Origin: Panacagrimonas sp046594215
GTDB lineage: Bacteria > Pseudomonadota > Gammaproteobacteria > Nevskiales > Nevskiaceae
Direction: 5' to 3'
DNA: 64,000 nt
NCBI GenBank assembly: GCA_046594215.1
Contig: JBKJPX010000084.1
Span: 30,027 to 94,026 of the forward strand
Both the position numbers and the translations under genes were made by a program. Within the stretch, counting starts at the first letter, position 1. Each line of letters starts with the position of its first letter. The notes beneath the pieces were generated by a model, which was not told the origin of the DNA, searched no databases, and saw only the letters and a program-made list of their open reading frames with translations. This document shows, in pieces, positions 12,795-20,996 of this stretch.

Positions 12795-12815
12795 GTCTCG
12801 ACAACGAATCCAGCC

Positions 12816-13196
12816 ATGACCAAGCGCCTGACCGACTGCCCCTGCGGAACCCATCGTTCCTACACGGCCTGCTGCGAACGCTGGCACGTGACCGAGCCCG
12901 CCCACACCGCCGAGCAGCTCATGCGCTCCCGGTACAGCGCGTACGTGATGAAGATGGCGCCTTACCTGCTCGCGACCTGGCACCCCAGCACCAGCCCGGG
13001 ATCCGTCGAGTTCGAACCGGGGATGAAATGGCTGGGCCTGGTCGTCGAGTCCAGCGGCGAGACCGGCCCCGACGAAGCGCAGGTCACGTTCACGGCCCGC
13101 TACAAGGTCGGGGGCGCGTCGGCCGTGCGCATGCGCGAGCGCAGCCGCTTCGTTCGGCAAGGCGGGCGCTGGTATTACGTGGACGAGACGCCTTGA
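12816..13196 (+). CDS. ychJ: YchJ family SEC-C motif protein
   Basis: This 126-residue protein begins with the zinc-binding SEC-C-like motif CPCGTHRSYTACC (residues 8-20). It continues with the YchJ-specific MRSRYSAYVMKMAPYLLATWHPS segment and an NTF2-like C-terminal fold ending GGRWYYVDETP. E. coli YchJ is about 152 residues, so this copy lacks the second, C-terminal SEC-C motif. It starts 22 bases after the flavoprotein gene and is probably in the same transcript. Function is unknown; metal binding is inferred from the cysteines. Confidence 0.88.
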   Translation: MTKRLTDCPCGTHRSYTACCERWHVTEPAHTAEQLMRSRYSAYVMKMAPYLLATWHPSTSPGSVEFEPGMKWLGLVVESSGETGPDEAQVTFTARYKVGGASAVRMRERSRFVRQGGRWYYVDETP

Positions 13197-13281
13197 CTCG
13201 CCGCGTGCCGCGCTCCCTCATACTCCGCTCAATCTCGCGCCCCGCGCCAGCCTGGACCGGTCTCATCCTCGGAGTCGCAAC

Positions 13282-13689
13282 ATGATCGTCACCCCCCTCT
13301 ACGCCGGCATCCTCGCGATCTGGTTCATCGTCCTCAGTTTCCGCGTGGTCGCCCGTCGCCGCGGCGCGAAGATCGGGCTCGGCGACGGCGGCGACCCCGA
13401 CATGCAGCGGCGCATCCGCGGTCACGGGAATTTCGCGGAATATGTCCCCTTCGCATTGCTGCTCATCGCGCTGATCGAGATCGCTGGCGTAATGCCGATC
13501 TGGGTGCTGCATGCCCTGGGCATCACGCTGGTGGTCGCCCGTCTGCTGCACGGCTTCGCGCTGAGCTTCTCCGCGCATTTCTTCCTCGGCCGGTTCCTGG
13601 GCACCTTGCTCACCTTCCTCGTGCTGATCGTCGCCGGCCTGCTCTGCCTCTGGCGTGGAATCGCTGGCGCAATGCTCGCCATGACCTAG
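13282..13689 (+). CDS. MAPEG family membrane protein
   Basis: This is a 135-residue four-helix inner-membrane protein. The family motif appears as RRIRGHGNFAEYVPFALLLIALIE (residues 37-60): an arginine-rich start, then N and E at the helix positions that bind glutathione in eukaryotic MAPEG enzymes. Bacterial members include glutathione S-transferases and peroxidases, but most are uncharacterised, so only the family is assigned. It lies 85 bases after ychJ. Confidence 0.88.
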   Translation: MIVTPLYAGILAIWFIVLSFRVVARRRGAKIGLGDGGDPDMQRRIRGHGNFAEYVPFALLLIALIEIAGVMPIWVLHALGITLVVARLLHGFALSFSAHFFLGRFLGTLLTFLVLIVAGLLCLWRGIAGAMLAMT

Positions 13690-13782
13690 CCGCCTGAGTG
13701 CTCTGACCTCACCATCGACAGCGCAAGGTCTCTACACTTCGCAAGCGGCCGTCATGCCTGACAGCGACGATTTTTCGATCTC

Positions 13783-15696
13783 ATGAATCAAGCTCCCGGA
13801 CGAACGGACGTACGCGGTTTCGCCGCCGCAGACTGGGGACTGCAGGCCGCGCTGGCGATGCTGCGGCGAATGCTGGACTCCGCCGACGACGTCCTGTTCG
13901 ATCTCTCCAACCGTACGATGACCGACGCGGAACGGCGCAGCTATTTCGAAGCCATGCGCCTGATCCGGAAGTCCGGCGGTTCCATCGCGCGCGGCTTCGA
14001 GCAAGCCCTGCGCCCCGGCGACGTGCCCCCGGCAGAGGCCGACCCGCACAGCGCAGCGCCGATCGACGCCAAGACCCTGTCGTTGCGAGCCGATGAAGAC
14101 GTGGAGCACGAGATCACGGTCTCAAACACGGTCGGCCGCGTCGAAAATTCCGCCCAGCAGATGCTCTGGGAATACGGGCTGCGGCTCGAGAACATCTCCC
14201 GGCCCTCGGAGATCCGGGACCGGTTGGAAGCCTTGCGTCCCAAGACGCTGATCTCGGCCTTCCACACTGCGCTGCAATCGCTGGACCTCGAGCCCGACAT
14301 CCGGCTGACCCTGGTCAAGCTCTTCGAGCGGCAGCTCCTGGCCGACGTCAACGCCTTCTTCGAGAATCTCAACACCCGACTCGAATCCGAGGGCATCACC
14401 GACAAGGCCGTCCCCGTACGCCGACGCGCCGATGCGCGCTCGGCAGGAGGAGCAGCAGGAGCAGGAGGAGGAGGAGGAGGATTTCGCTCGGTGAGCACCC
14501 CGACCCCGTCCTACTCGGTGTCCAGCAACCTGGTGAACTCGCTGAGCAACTGGGGCGTTCCGGCCAGCGAATGGGGTGCCATGCCCGAGGCGCCAAGCGC
14601 CTACACCGCGGGTGCGCCGCAGCGCCTGACCCTGGTCAACCAGCTCGTGGAGGAAACCGGCAGCCGCTGGCCGCGCGGGGAGATGGACGCGTTGCGACGC
14701 CTGATCCTCCCGATCATCCAGATCGCGCTGTCCGACTCGAACTTCTTCGCCGACGCCGCGCACCCGGCCCGCCAACTGATCTCGGGACTCGAGACGGCCG
14801 CCGCCGAACCGGAGGAAGCGCGCGGGCTACGCCTGGCCGAGACCGAGACGGCCTTGCTCCTGTTGCAGCAGCAGTACAGCGCGCCATCCAGGGTCGAGCC
14901 GCTGAGCCCGGCCGAACTGCAGGGGTTCCTAACGGCCCAGCGGTCGCCCAAGGCCAGCACCTCGGCGCGCATCACGTCGGCCCGCGCCGCAGCGCACGAG
15001 CAGATCAAGACGGCCGGCTCCGGGTATGACCTGCCCGTTGGCCTGGCACCGTTCCTGAACGAAGTCTGGATGCCGCTGGTTTCGGCCATCAGCCTGCGTT
15101 TCGGCGTCGGCACCCCTGAATGGAAGCGTTCGATGGAGCTGCTGCAGCACCTGTTCGGCGAGTGCCGCTGGCTCACCGGAGGCGCGGAATCGACGATGGT
15201 GGACACGATCCTCGACGCCGTCTCCGGCGAGATGGAGCAGATGGGCGTGCCTCCCAATCTGGTCCAGCGCGCATCGACGCTGCTGCGTGACGGCCTGTCG
15301 AACCCAGCGCAGGCGGCGGAGCGGCTGGACCTGGAGACCTTCGGCGCACGGCCTCGCGGCGGTCCGGCGAAACAGGCCGCGAAGGACAACAAGGCCCCGC
15401 CGCCGCCGCCCGACCGCCTCGTCGACTGGCGGGCCGCGATGCCGGTCGGCGCCTGGTTCCGCGTCTTCGACCGCGACGCCGAGCGGACGGTATGGATGAA
15501 CGCGGAGGTGTTCTATCCGGAGGCGCCGACGGTCTCGTTCACGGGCTTCGATCCGGAAGTCCGCGTGAATGTGCGCAAGGTCGATTTCCTGGCCGACCTC
15601 AGGGACGGCAAGGCCGAGGCGGTCAATCCTTCGGAGGCCCAGTCGGAAGCCATTGCGCGCCTCGTGGCCTCGGTCACGAAGAAGGCGGCAGCTTGA
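13783..15696 (+). CDS. DUF1631 domain protein
   Basis: This 637-residue protein is probably cytoplasmic, since no signal or membrane helix is seen. It matches the DUF1631 family in length and layout: a helical N-terminus with DVLFDLSNRTMTDAERRSYFEAMRLIRK, a long helical middle, and a C-terminal beta segment (about 545-605) starting LVDWRAAMPVGAWFRVFDRD that resembles a PilZ-like or surface-binding fold. A poly-Gly/Ala linker at residues 221-233 is encoded by a GGA/GCA microsatellite. Function is unknown. A relation to c-di-GMP through the PilZ-like tail is only a guess, as no RxxxR motif is evident. Confidence 0.75.
   Translation: MNQAPGRTDVRGFAAADWGLQAALAMLRRMLDSADDVLFDLSNRTMTDAERRSYFEAMRLIRKSGGSIARGFEQALRPGDVPPAEADPHSAAPIDAKTLSLRADEDVEHEITVSNTVGRVENSAQQMLWEYGLRLENISRPSEIRDRLEALRPKTLISAFHTALQSLDLEPDIRLTLVKLFERQLLADVNAFFENLNTRLESEGITDKAVPVRRRADARSAGGAAGAGGGGGGFRSVSTPTPSYSVSSNLVNSLSNWGVPASEWGAMPEAPSAYTAGAPQRLTLVNQLVEETGSRWPRGEMDALRRLILPIIQIALSDSNFFADAAHPARQLISGLETAAAEPEEARGLRLAETETALLLLQQQYSAPSRVEPLSPAELQGFLTAQRSPKASTSARITSARAAAHEQIKTAGSGYDLPVGLAPFLNEVWMPLVSAISLRFGVGTPEWKRSMELLQHLFGECRWLTGGAESTMVDTILDAVSGEMEQMGVPPNLVQRASTLLRDGLSNPAQAAERLDLETFGARPRGGPAKQAAKDNKAPPPPPDRLVDWRAAMPVGAWFRVFDRDAERTVWMNAEVFYPEAPTVSFTGFDPEVRVNVRKVDFLADLRDGKAEAVNPSEAQSEAIARLVASVTKKAAA
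14443..14481. repeat. GGA/GCA trinucleotide microsatellite inside the DUF1631 gene
   Basis: Thirteen consecutive codons are all GCA or GGA, ending in six GGA in a row. They encode a Gly/Ala linker. The A-ending codons contrast sharply with the GGC/GCC preference of the surrounding gene, so this is a repeat expansion rather than ordinary coding sequence, and slippage in triplets would change linker length without breaking the frame. Confidence 0.85.
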
Positions 15697-15756
15697 TCCG
15701 CTTCGCGTTGCGTGCCGGCGCGAAGTCCATGGCTCAACGCTGATCGACCCAGGCGC

Positions 15757-16383
15757 ATGGAAACCGGCAGGGAAGACATCGAGACCGTTCTGCGCTTCTG
15801 GTTCGCCGGCAGCGACGACGACGAGGATCGTGACCCCGCGCGCGTCGCCAGGGCACAGGAAAAGCTCTGGTGGAGCGGCGACCGCGACACCGACGAGTTG
15901 ATCCGCGGACGCTTCGCGCCCTTGCACGCCAAGGCCGCGCGCGGCGAACTCGACGACTGGAGGCGCACACCGCATGGCCGGCTCGCACTGATCCTCGTTC
16001 TCGACCAGTTCTCGCGGAATCTTTATCGCGGAACTCCCGGCGCCTTCGCCCAGGATTCGCGGGCGCGTCGCCTGTGCACAGAGGGACTCGCCACCCAGGA
16101 GGACCGCAAGCTCGGACTGCTCGAGCGCGTGTTCTTCTACCTGCCGCTCGAGCACGCGGAGTCGCGCGAGGACCAGGCCCGTTCCGTCGCCGTTTACGAG
16201 GCCCTCGGCGAACAGGCGCCGCCCTCGCTGCGCGGCCTGTTCGACTACTACACGAAGTTCGCGAAGGATCATCGCGACGTGATCGAGCGCTTCGGCCGGT
16301 TCCCGCATCGCAACGTGATCATGGACCGGGCGTCGACCGCAGAGGAACAGGCCTTCCTGAAGCAGCCGGGTTCGTCGTTCTGA
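15757..16383 (+). CDS. DUF924 family protein
   Basis: This 208-residue soluble helical protein of unknown function matches the DUF924 family from end to end. It has VLRFWFAG at residues 10-17, KLWWSGDRDTDELIRGRFAPLH near 40, LILVLDQFSRNLYRGTPGAFAQD in the middle, the VFFYLPLEHAES segment, and a C-terminal RFGRFPHRNVIMDRASTAEE. The family has a TPR-like fold. ATG 15757 is used because the family signature begins within 10 residues; an upstream extension is unsupported. Its TGA overlaps the ATG of the next gene (TGATG), implying coupled translation. Confidence 0.88.
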   Translation: METGREDIETVLRFWFAGSDDDEDRDPARVARAQEKLWWSGDRDTDELIRGRFAPLHAKAARGELDDWRRTPHGRLALILVLDQFSRNLYRGTPGAFAQDSRARRLCTEGLATQEDRKLGLLERVFFYLPLEHAESREDQARSVAVYEALGEQAPPSLRGLFDYYTKFAKDHRDVIERFGRFPHRNVIMDRASTAEEQAFLKQPGSSF

Positions 16384-16811
16384 TGAAGTGCGCGCCGATG
16401 ATCGTCCAGCCGGCGGGCGTCGCGATGCTCGTGGCACTGGGCGTGAGCGGCTGCGCGACGATGAACGCATCAACCTGCGGCGCTGACGAGTCCCGCTCCG
16501 TCAGTGATGTCCTCTATTTCGGCACCGACAAGCCCACCGGCGGGTCGATCTCGGCAGCGGAATGGAGCGAATTCCTGCAGGACGTCGTCACGCCGCGCTT
16601 CCCGCATGGCCTGACGGTGTGGCAGGGCTCGGGCCAGTGGCTCGGCGCCGACGGTTCGATCGTCCGCGAACGCTCCTACGTCGTCAGCCTGCTGCACCCG
16701 GACGACGAGACGAGCGGGAAATCGGTCGAGGCCATCGCAGCCGAGTACAAGACCCGGTTCGCGCAGGAGGCTGTGCTGCGGGTTCGAAGCGACGCCTGCG
16801 TGTCCTACTGA
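16383..16811 (+). CDS. DUF3574 lipoprotein
   Basis: This is a 142-residue predicted lipoprotein. A hydrophobic segment ends in the lipobox LGVSGC (cysteine near residue 23), so the mature protein should be lipid-anchored in the periplasm. The mature part carries VLYFGTDKPTGGSISAAEWSEFLQDVVTPRFPHGLTVW-type DUF3574 sequence, followed by a ferredoxin-like strand pattern. ATG 16383 overlaps the preceding stop codon; ATG 16398 is an alternative that also keeps the signal peptide. The role of DUF3574 is unknown. Confidence 0.82.
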   Translation: MKCAPMIVQPAGVAMLVALGVSGCATMNASTCGADESRSVSDVLYFGTDKPTGGSISAAEWSEFLQDVVTPRFPHGLTVWQGSGQWLGADGSIVRERSYVVSLLHPDDETSGKSVEAIAAEYKTRFAQEAVLRVRSDACVSY

Positions 16812-16836
16812 AAAGCAGACGAGGACTCACGACCAC

Positions 16837-17250
16837 ATGAACGAACCCGCCAGTCCTGCGCCGAAAGCGCCGCCGCGGCTGGCCGTCCTGGTCGGCAGCC
16901 TGATCATGTCGTTCTACGGTCTGCTGGTCGGCGTCGCGACGCTGCGCCGCGCTTTCACAGGGCCGGTGTCGCCAGAGGCGGGGCCGTCGACGCTACCGCT
17001 GCTGCTCGTCTGCGCCCTGGTCATGGCCTACGCCGGCCTGGCCTGGCTCGTGATGGGCTACGCCTGGGTGTCGGACCGGCGCGTGCACCGGATGTGGGTC
17101 ATCACCGGCGGCATCGCGGGGGTTCTGAGCCTGCTGCTGGCGGCCGACGTCAGGCTCATCTTCGTGTTCCCGGCGATCGTCATGGCGGTGTACCTGGTGG
17201 TGTTTCACCTGAGCGGGGCGAAGCCCCCGTCGATGGAAAGACCCGTGTGA
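16837..17250 (+). CDS. Small four-helix membrane protein, unknown function
   Basis: This 137-residue protein has a proline-rich N-terminus and four likely transmembrane helices (about 15-37, 49-74, 87-104, 107-125). I recognise no family motif. It follows the DUF3574 lipoprotein by 25 bases and may share its transcript; it converges on deaD across a palindromic intergenic element. Confidence 0.6.
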   Translation: MNEPASPAPKAPPRLAVLVGSLIMSFYGLLVGVATLRRAFTGPVSPEAGPSTLPLLLVCALVMAYAGLAWLVMGYAWVSDRRVHRMWVITGGIAGVLSLLLAADVRLIFVFPAIVMAVYLVVFHLSGAKPPSMERPV

Positions 17251-17272
17251 TCCGACCCGCTCGCATGGCCCG

Positions 17273-17325
17273 GACGAAATCCGGGATCCTCTCCTTGATT
17301 CGCGGCAACAGTCCCGGACTTCGTC
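17273..17325. repeat. Intergenic inverted repeat (CCCGGACTTCGTC family)
   Basis: GACGAAATCCGGGA at 17273-17286 and TCCCGGACTTCGTC at 17312-17325 are inverted repeats matching at 13 of 14 bases, separated by 25 bases. The element sits between two convergent genes. No T-run follows on either strand, so it may be a REP-like palindrome or a rho-dependent or bidirectional end rather than a classical terminator. Confidence 0.65.
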
Positions 17326-17343
17326 AGGGTCAGGGGTGAGCTG

Positions 17344-19278
17344 CTAGGTCCGGCGGGGGCCCTTTGAAAGCGGCTTGCCGCCGAACTTCGGCGGCGCGCC
17401 TTCCACCTTCGAAATCTTCAACTGCTGCCCGGCGACCCAGACCTTCTGCAGGTCGCGGAAGATTTTCTTGGGCATGCCCACGGGAAGATTCACGAAGCTG
17501 TGATCGGCGTTGATGACGATCTTGCCGATGTTGGCGCCGTCGAGTCCCGCCTCGTTGGCGATCGCGCCGACGAGGTTTCCGGCCTTGATGCCGTGCTGCT
17601 CGCCAACCTCGACGCGGAAGGTTTCGGTCGCCGTGTCTTCCTCGCCCGCCTCGCGGCGCTTGAGGCGCTCGCGGATGGGATGTGGCGACGGGACCGGCGA
17701 CGGCTTCGGCACTTCGGCCGCGGGCAGAACCGGCGGCACGAAGAACTGCTTCGGCGGCGGCGCCTTGGGCGTCTCCACCGCGTTGCGCTCGTGTGCACGC
17801 TCACGCTGGTCACGCTCACGTCGTGCGGACGAGGCCGACGGCGGCAGCGTCCGGCCGTCGCGCGCCGACTGCGCAGCCTCGAACCGTTCCGCCTTGGTCG
17901 TCGTGGGCGGAACGAAGCCCTTCACCGTAGCTTCCGGGATCACCAACAGCTTCTGTCCCGCCGCGAGCTTGGCCAGCGCCGCAGCGATGCGTACGGCCGG
18001 CACCGACTGCTCGCGTTCCATGTCCTCGATCAGTTGCTGCACGCGCGCGAGCTCTGCCTGCGCGGTGTCGTCGCCCAGCACGTCGAGAATGCTCTGGCGG
18101 AAACGCTCGACGCGTTTGCTCTGCACCGCCTGTTCGCTGGGCAGCTGCATCTGCGTGATGGTCTGGCGCGTCGCGCGCTCGATGTCGCGCAGCAGGTGCT
18201 GTTCGCGCGGCGCGATGAACAGGATCGCCTCGCCGCTGCGTCCCGCGCGGCCGGTACGGCCGATGCGGTGCACGTAGGATTCGGTGTCTGTCGGGATGTC
18301 GTAGTTCACGACGTGGCTGATGCGCTCCACGTCCAGGCCGCGCGCCGCGACGTCGGTGGCCACGATGATGTCGAGGCTGCCGTCCTTGAGGCGCTGGATG
18401 GTGCGTTCGCGCTGCTTCTGGTCGAGGTCGCCGTTGAGCGCTGCGACGTTGAAGCCGCGGGCTTCGAGCTTGTCGGACAGTTCGGTCGTGGCGATCTTGG
18501 TGCGCGTGAAGATCAGCATGCCGTCGAAGGTTTCCGCTTCGAGGATGCGCGTCAGGCCTTCGAGCTTGCCGGCGCCGGCGGCCATCCAGTACCGCTGCCG
18601 GATGTTGGTGGCGGTCGTCGTCTTCGACTTGATGTGGATCTCGACCGGCTTGCGCAGGTGGGTCTGCGCCACGCGCTTGATGACGGACGGCATCGTTGCG
18701 GAGAAGAGCGCGATCTGGCGTTCCGGGGGCATCTGCTGCAGCACCCACTCCACGTCCTCGATGAAGCCCATGCGCAGCATCTCGTCGGCTTCGTCGAGCA
18801 CCAACATCTTGATCTGGTCGAGCTTGAGCGTGCCGCGCTTGACGTGGTCGACCACGCGACCCGGCGTGCCGACCACGGCGTGCACGCCGCGACGCAGGCC
18901 CTTGAGCTGCGGCTCGTAGCTCTGGCCGCCGTAGATGGGCAGCACGCGGAAGCCCGCAAGGTGCGTGGCATAGCGCTGGAAGGCCTCGGCGACCTGGATG
19001 GCCAGTTCGCGCGTGGGCGCCAGCACCAGCGTCTGTGGAACGGCGAGGAACAGGTCGGTGCGGGCCAGTGCCGGCAGCGCGAACGCCGCAGTCTTGCCTG
19101 TGCCGGTCTGGGCCTGGCCGAGCACGTCACGGCCCTCGAGCAGCGGCGGGATGGTCTGCGCCTGGATCGGCGACGGGGTTTCGTAGCCCACTTCCTCGAG
19201 GACGCGCAGCAGCGTCTCTGGCAATTCGAGGTCACGGAACATGGGTCCAGCGGGGAAGGTTTCGGAAGCGGAAGACAT
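17344..19278 (-). CDS. deaD: DEAD-box ATP-dependent RNA helicase (DeaD/CsdA type)
   Basis: This is a 644-residue RNA helicase for ribosome assembly and cold-related RNA unwinding. The motifs in order are PSPIQAQTIP (Q motif, residues 36-45), Walker A AQTGTGKT (56-63), PTRELA, TPGR, DEAD (162-165), SAT, ARGLD and HRIGRTGRAGRSG. A charged linker (about 460-560) leads to the C-terminal DbpA/CsdA RNA-binding domain (about 565-635: EQHGIKAGNLVGAIANEAGLDGANIGKI), which marks the CsdA group. ATG 19278 is kept because MFRDLELPETLLRVL follows shortly after. It stands alone, with palindromic elements in both flanks. Confidence 0.93.
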   Translation of the reverse strand: MSSASETFPAGPMFRDLELPETLLRVLEEVGYETPSPIQAQTIPPLLEGRDVLGQAQTGTGKTAAFALPALARTDLFLAVPQTLVLAPTRELAIQVAEAFQRYATHLAGFRVLPIYGGQSYEPQLKGLRRGVHAVVGTPGRVVDHVKRGTLKLDQIKMLVLDEADEMLRMGFIEDVEWVLQQMPPERQIALFSATMPSVIKRVAQTHLRKPVEIHIKSKTTTATNIRQRYWMAAGAGKLEGLTRILEAETFDGMLIFTRTKIATTELSDKLEARGFNVAALNGDLDQKQRERTIQRLKDGSLDIIVATDVAARGLDVERISHVVNYDIPTDTESYVHRIGRTGRAGRSGEAILFIAPREQHLLRDIERATRQTITQMQLPSEQAVQSKRVERFRQSILDVLGDDTAQAELARVQQLIEDMEREQSVPAVRIAAALAKLAAGQKLLVIPEATVKGFVPPTTTKAERFEAAQSARDGRTLPPSASSARRERDQRERAHERNAVETPKAPPPKQFFVPPVLPAAEVPKPSPVPSPHPIRERLKRREAGEEDTATETFRVEVGEQHGIKAGNLVGAIANEAGLDGANIGKIVINADHSFVNLPVGMPKKIFRDLQKVWVAGQQLKISKVEGAPPKFGGKPLSKGPRRT

Positions 19279-19385
19279 ACGTCAGGCAACAGTCATGGTG
19301 GTCCGGAACCGCGCATTCTGGACGTGATTGGGCTCGAGCGTCGGGTCCGGGCGCTGAAAGGCGACTTCGCCACCGCTAGCCAGAA

Positions 19386-19431
19386 CGAAGTCCGGGGTGC
19401 CCGCCCGGGGTCGCCAGGAGCCGGGACTTCG
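19386..19431. repeat. Intergenic inverted repeat (same family)
   Basis: CGAAGTCC at 19386-19393 and GGACTTCG at 19424-19431 form a perfect 8-bp inverted repeat with further G/C-rich pairing inside. It lies upstream of deaD and downstream of the SDR gene. The arms share the CCGGACTTCG core seen at 17273, 38553 and 58886. Confidence 0.5.
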
Positions 19432-19454
19432 CCTGGGGCAAGCCGGCGCGGCGC

Positions 19455-20255
19455 TCAGCCGTTCTCGCGGAAGCCCGGGAACAAGGTCATTCCCCCGTCG
19501 ACGTACAAGGTCGTGCCATTGACGTAATCGGACGCGTCGCACGCCAGCCATACGGCCGCCCGGGCCACGTCCTCCGGCGTGCCGATACGGCCGTAGGGGA
19601 TCAGCTCGAGCAGGGCCTTCATCTTTTCCGGATCAGCCCAGACCGATTCGTTGATCGGCGTCTTGATCGCGCCCGGCGCGATCCCGTTGATACGGATCTT
19701 CCGGTTGGCGACCTCCTGCGAAAGACTCTGCATCAGCAGCACCAGACCGCCCTTGGACGCCGCGTAGTTCACGTGGCCACCCCAGGGAATGAGCTGGTGT
19801 ACCGAACTCATGAACAGGATCTTGCCGCGCGCCGGCGACAGGTCGCTCATGTCCTGTCCGAGAAACCGGCGAATCGCTTCCCGCCCGCACAGGAAGGCGC
19901 CCGTGAGATTCACGTCGATGACCTTGTTCCATTGCTCCAGGCTCATCTTCTCGACCGGAGCGTCCTGCTGCAGGCCGGCGTTGGAGACCAGGATGTCCAC
20001 GCGTCCGCAGGCGGCCGTGAACCGGTCGAACATGGCCAGCACCTCGGCCTCGTGCGAGACATCCGCTTCGAGCAGCACGACCTTGCCGCCGTCACGCCGG
20101 ATCACGTCGGCCAGGGCCTGCGCCTGTTCATTGCCGTGCCGGTAGTTGATACCGACCGTCGCGCCCTCGCGGGCGTACGCCGTGGCGATCGCTGCGCCGA
20201 TGCCGGAATCCGCCCCGGTGATCAGCGCCTTCTGACCTTCCAATGGGCGGCTCAT
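19455..20255 (-). CDS. SDR family oxidoreductase, glucose 1-dehydrogenase-like
   Basis: This is a 266-residue short-chain dehydrogenase. The cofactor motif is TGADSGIG (residues 13-20), the NAG motif is at 92-94, and the catalytic set is S150/S151, Y164 and K168 in YAASK. Length and local sequence (GINYRHGNEQA, SSVHQLIPWGGHVNYAASKGG, a closing YVDGGMTLFPGF) fit the Bacillus-type glucose 1-dehydrogenase group, but SDR substrate calls from sequence are unreliable. ATG 20255 gives the family length of about 261-266; a 12-residue extension is not conserved in style. Nearby GMC and GH15 genes make a sugar-related role plausible. Confidence 0.85.
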   Translation of the reverse strand: MSRPLEGQKALITGADSGIGAAIATAYAREGATVGINYRHGNEQAQALADVIRRDGGKVVLLEADVSHEAEVLAMFDRFTAACGRVDILVSNAGLQQDAPVEKMSLEQWNKVIDVNLTGAFLCGREAIRRFLGQDMSDLSPARGKILFMSSVHQLIPWGGHVNYAASKGGLVLLMQSLSQEVANRKIRINGIAPGAIKTPINESVWADPEKMKALLELIPYGRIGTPEDVARAAVWLACDASDYVNGTTLYVDGGMTLFPGFRENG

Positions 20256-20692
20256 CTCGCGCGGGCCGGCGTGGTCGGTCCGTCGCGCCACGCGCTTCCG
20301 GTCGCGGATCGATTCTTCAACAGCTGTCCCTGCACTTCGAGGTCCACCGCATCTCCTGGTTAAAACAATCGCGCATCCAGCGGACGGGTGCGCTCATCAC
20401 CTTGCTTCACGAAATCCGTCGCCGCGACAGCGACCGAGCCTCGCGTGTGGGCAATCCGCCGACCTCGGCTTGTAATTCGCCGGCATGGAGAAGGCTTCGA
20501 TGCCGCGACCGCCCCAGCGTGGCGCAGCACCCATGCGTCCCGCATGTCCGAACGTTCGGCATATGCCGCCGAGCGTCCGCCAACACCGTTTTCGCGCGCC
20601 GCGCGGTACCGCGCACGATTTTTCGGAACGGCCGTTGCGACGTGTTGGGTGCAGCCTGATTTCCCGGGCGCCATCCCCATCGAGAACCCATC
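20256..20692. other. 437-bp stretch without a convincing gene
   Basis: It lies between the divergently read SDR gene and the HvfA-like gene. Open frames here are arginine-rich and share no recognisable motif. The only structured element seen is a pair of touching palindromes at 20548-20567. It is a likely home for the promoters of both flanking genes, but no convincing -35/-10 pair was found. Confidence 0.5.
20548..20567. promoter_or_regulatory. Two touching palindromes upstream of the HvfA-like gene
   Basis: CCGAACGTTCGG (20548-20559) and GGCATATGCC (20558-20567) are perfect palindromes sharing two bases. They lie about 125 bases before the HvfA-like start. They could be an operator for a dimeric regulator, but chance palindromes of 10-12 bases are not rare in sequence of this composition. 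Confidence 0.25.
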
Positions 20693-20896
20693 ATGGAATT
20701 CACTCGCACCACGCCGCTCTCGATCGTGCTCGGCGCCTCGCTGTTCCAGTCCAAGGACCTCGCCGGCGGTTACGCCGTCGCGGGAGCAGGCGATACCGGC
20801 AGCTCCGGCGACGACAAGGGCAAGACCGGCGGCGGCAAGGAGCGTGAGAGCAAATGCGGCGAGGGCAAGTGCGGCCAAGGCAAGAAGAAGGAGTGA
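20693..20896 (+). CDS. HvfA-like RiPP metallophore precursor peptide (orphan)
   Basis: This 67-residue peptide resembles precursors of the HvfA/bufferin group, in which Cys within EGKCG-type motifs is converted by a DUF692 iron enzyme (MNIO) to a copper-binding oxazolone/thioamide or thio-oxazole. The family landmarks visible are a short hydrophobic N-terminus (PLSIVLGASLF), then F-x-x-KDLAGGYAVAG, an acidic/Gly/Lys linker, and a C-terminal SKCGEGKCGQGKKKE with two KCG units. The signal peptide looks shortened: there is no clear cleavage site between the hydrophobic run and the DLAGGY motif. No DUF692 or DUF2063 (HvfB/HvfC) gene lies anywhere in the window. The gene is followed after 100 bases by a GMC oxidoreductase on the same strand. 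The start is ATG 20693. Confidence 0.62.
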   Translation: MEFTRTTPLSIVLGASLFQSKDLAGGYAVAGAGDTGSSGDDKGKTGGGKERESKCGEGKCGQGKKKE

Positions 20897-20996
20897 TCGG
20901 ACAGCGGTGGTCCGACGCGAGTCGAGCCATCGGCCCACATCGCCGGCCGCGTTTTCCGTACCTCTTCCAACTTGCCAGCACCCCGACCCATCGCCC

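Noticed and set aside
14396..14596. Minus-strand frame with a twelve-leucine run
   Set aside because: It is the reverse reading of the GGA/GCA microsatellite in the DUF1631 gene.
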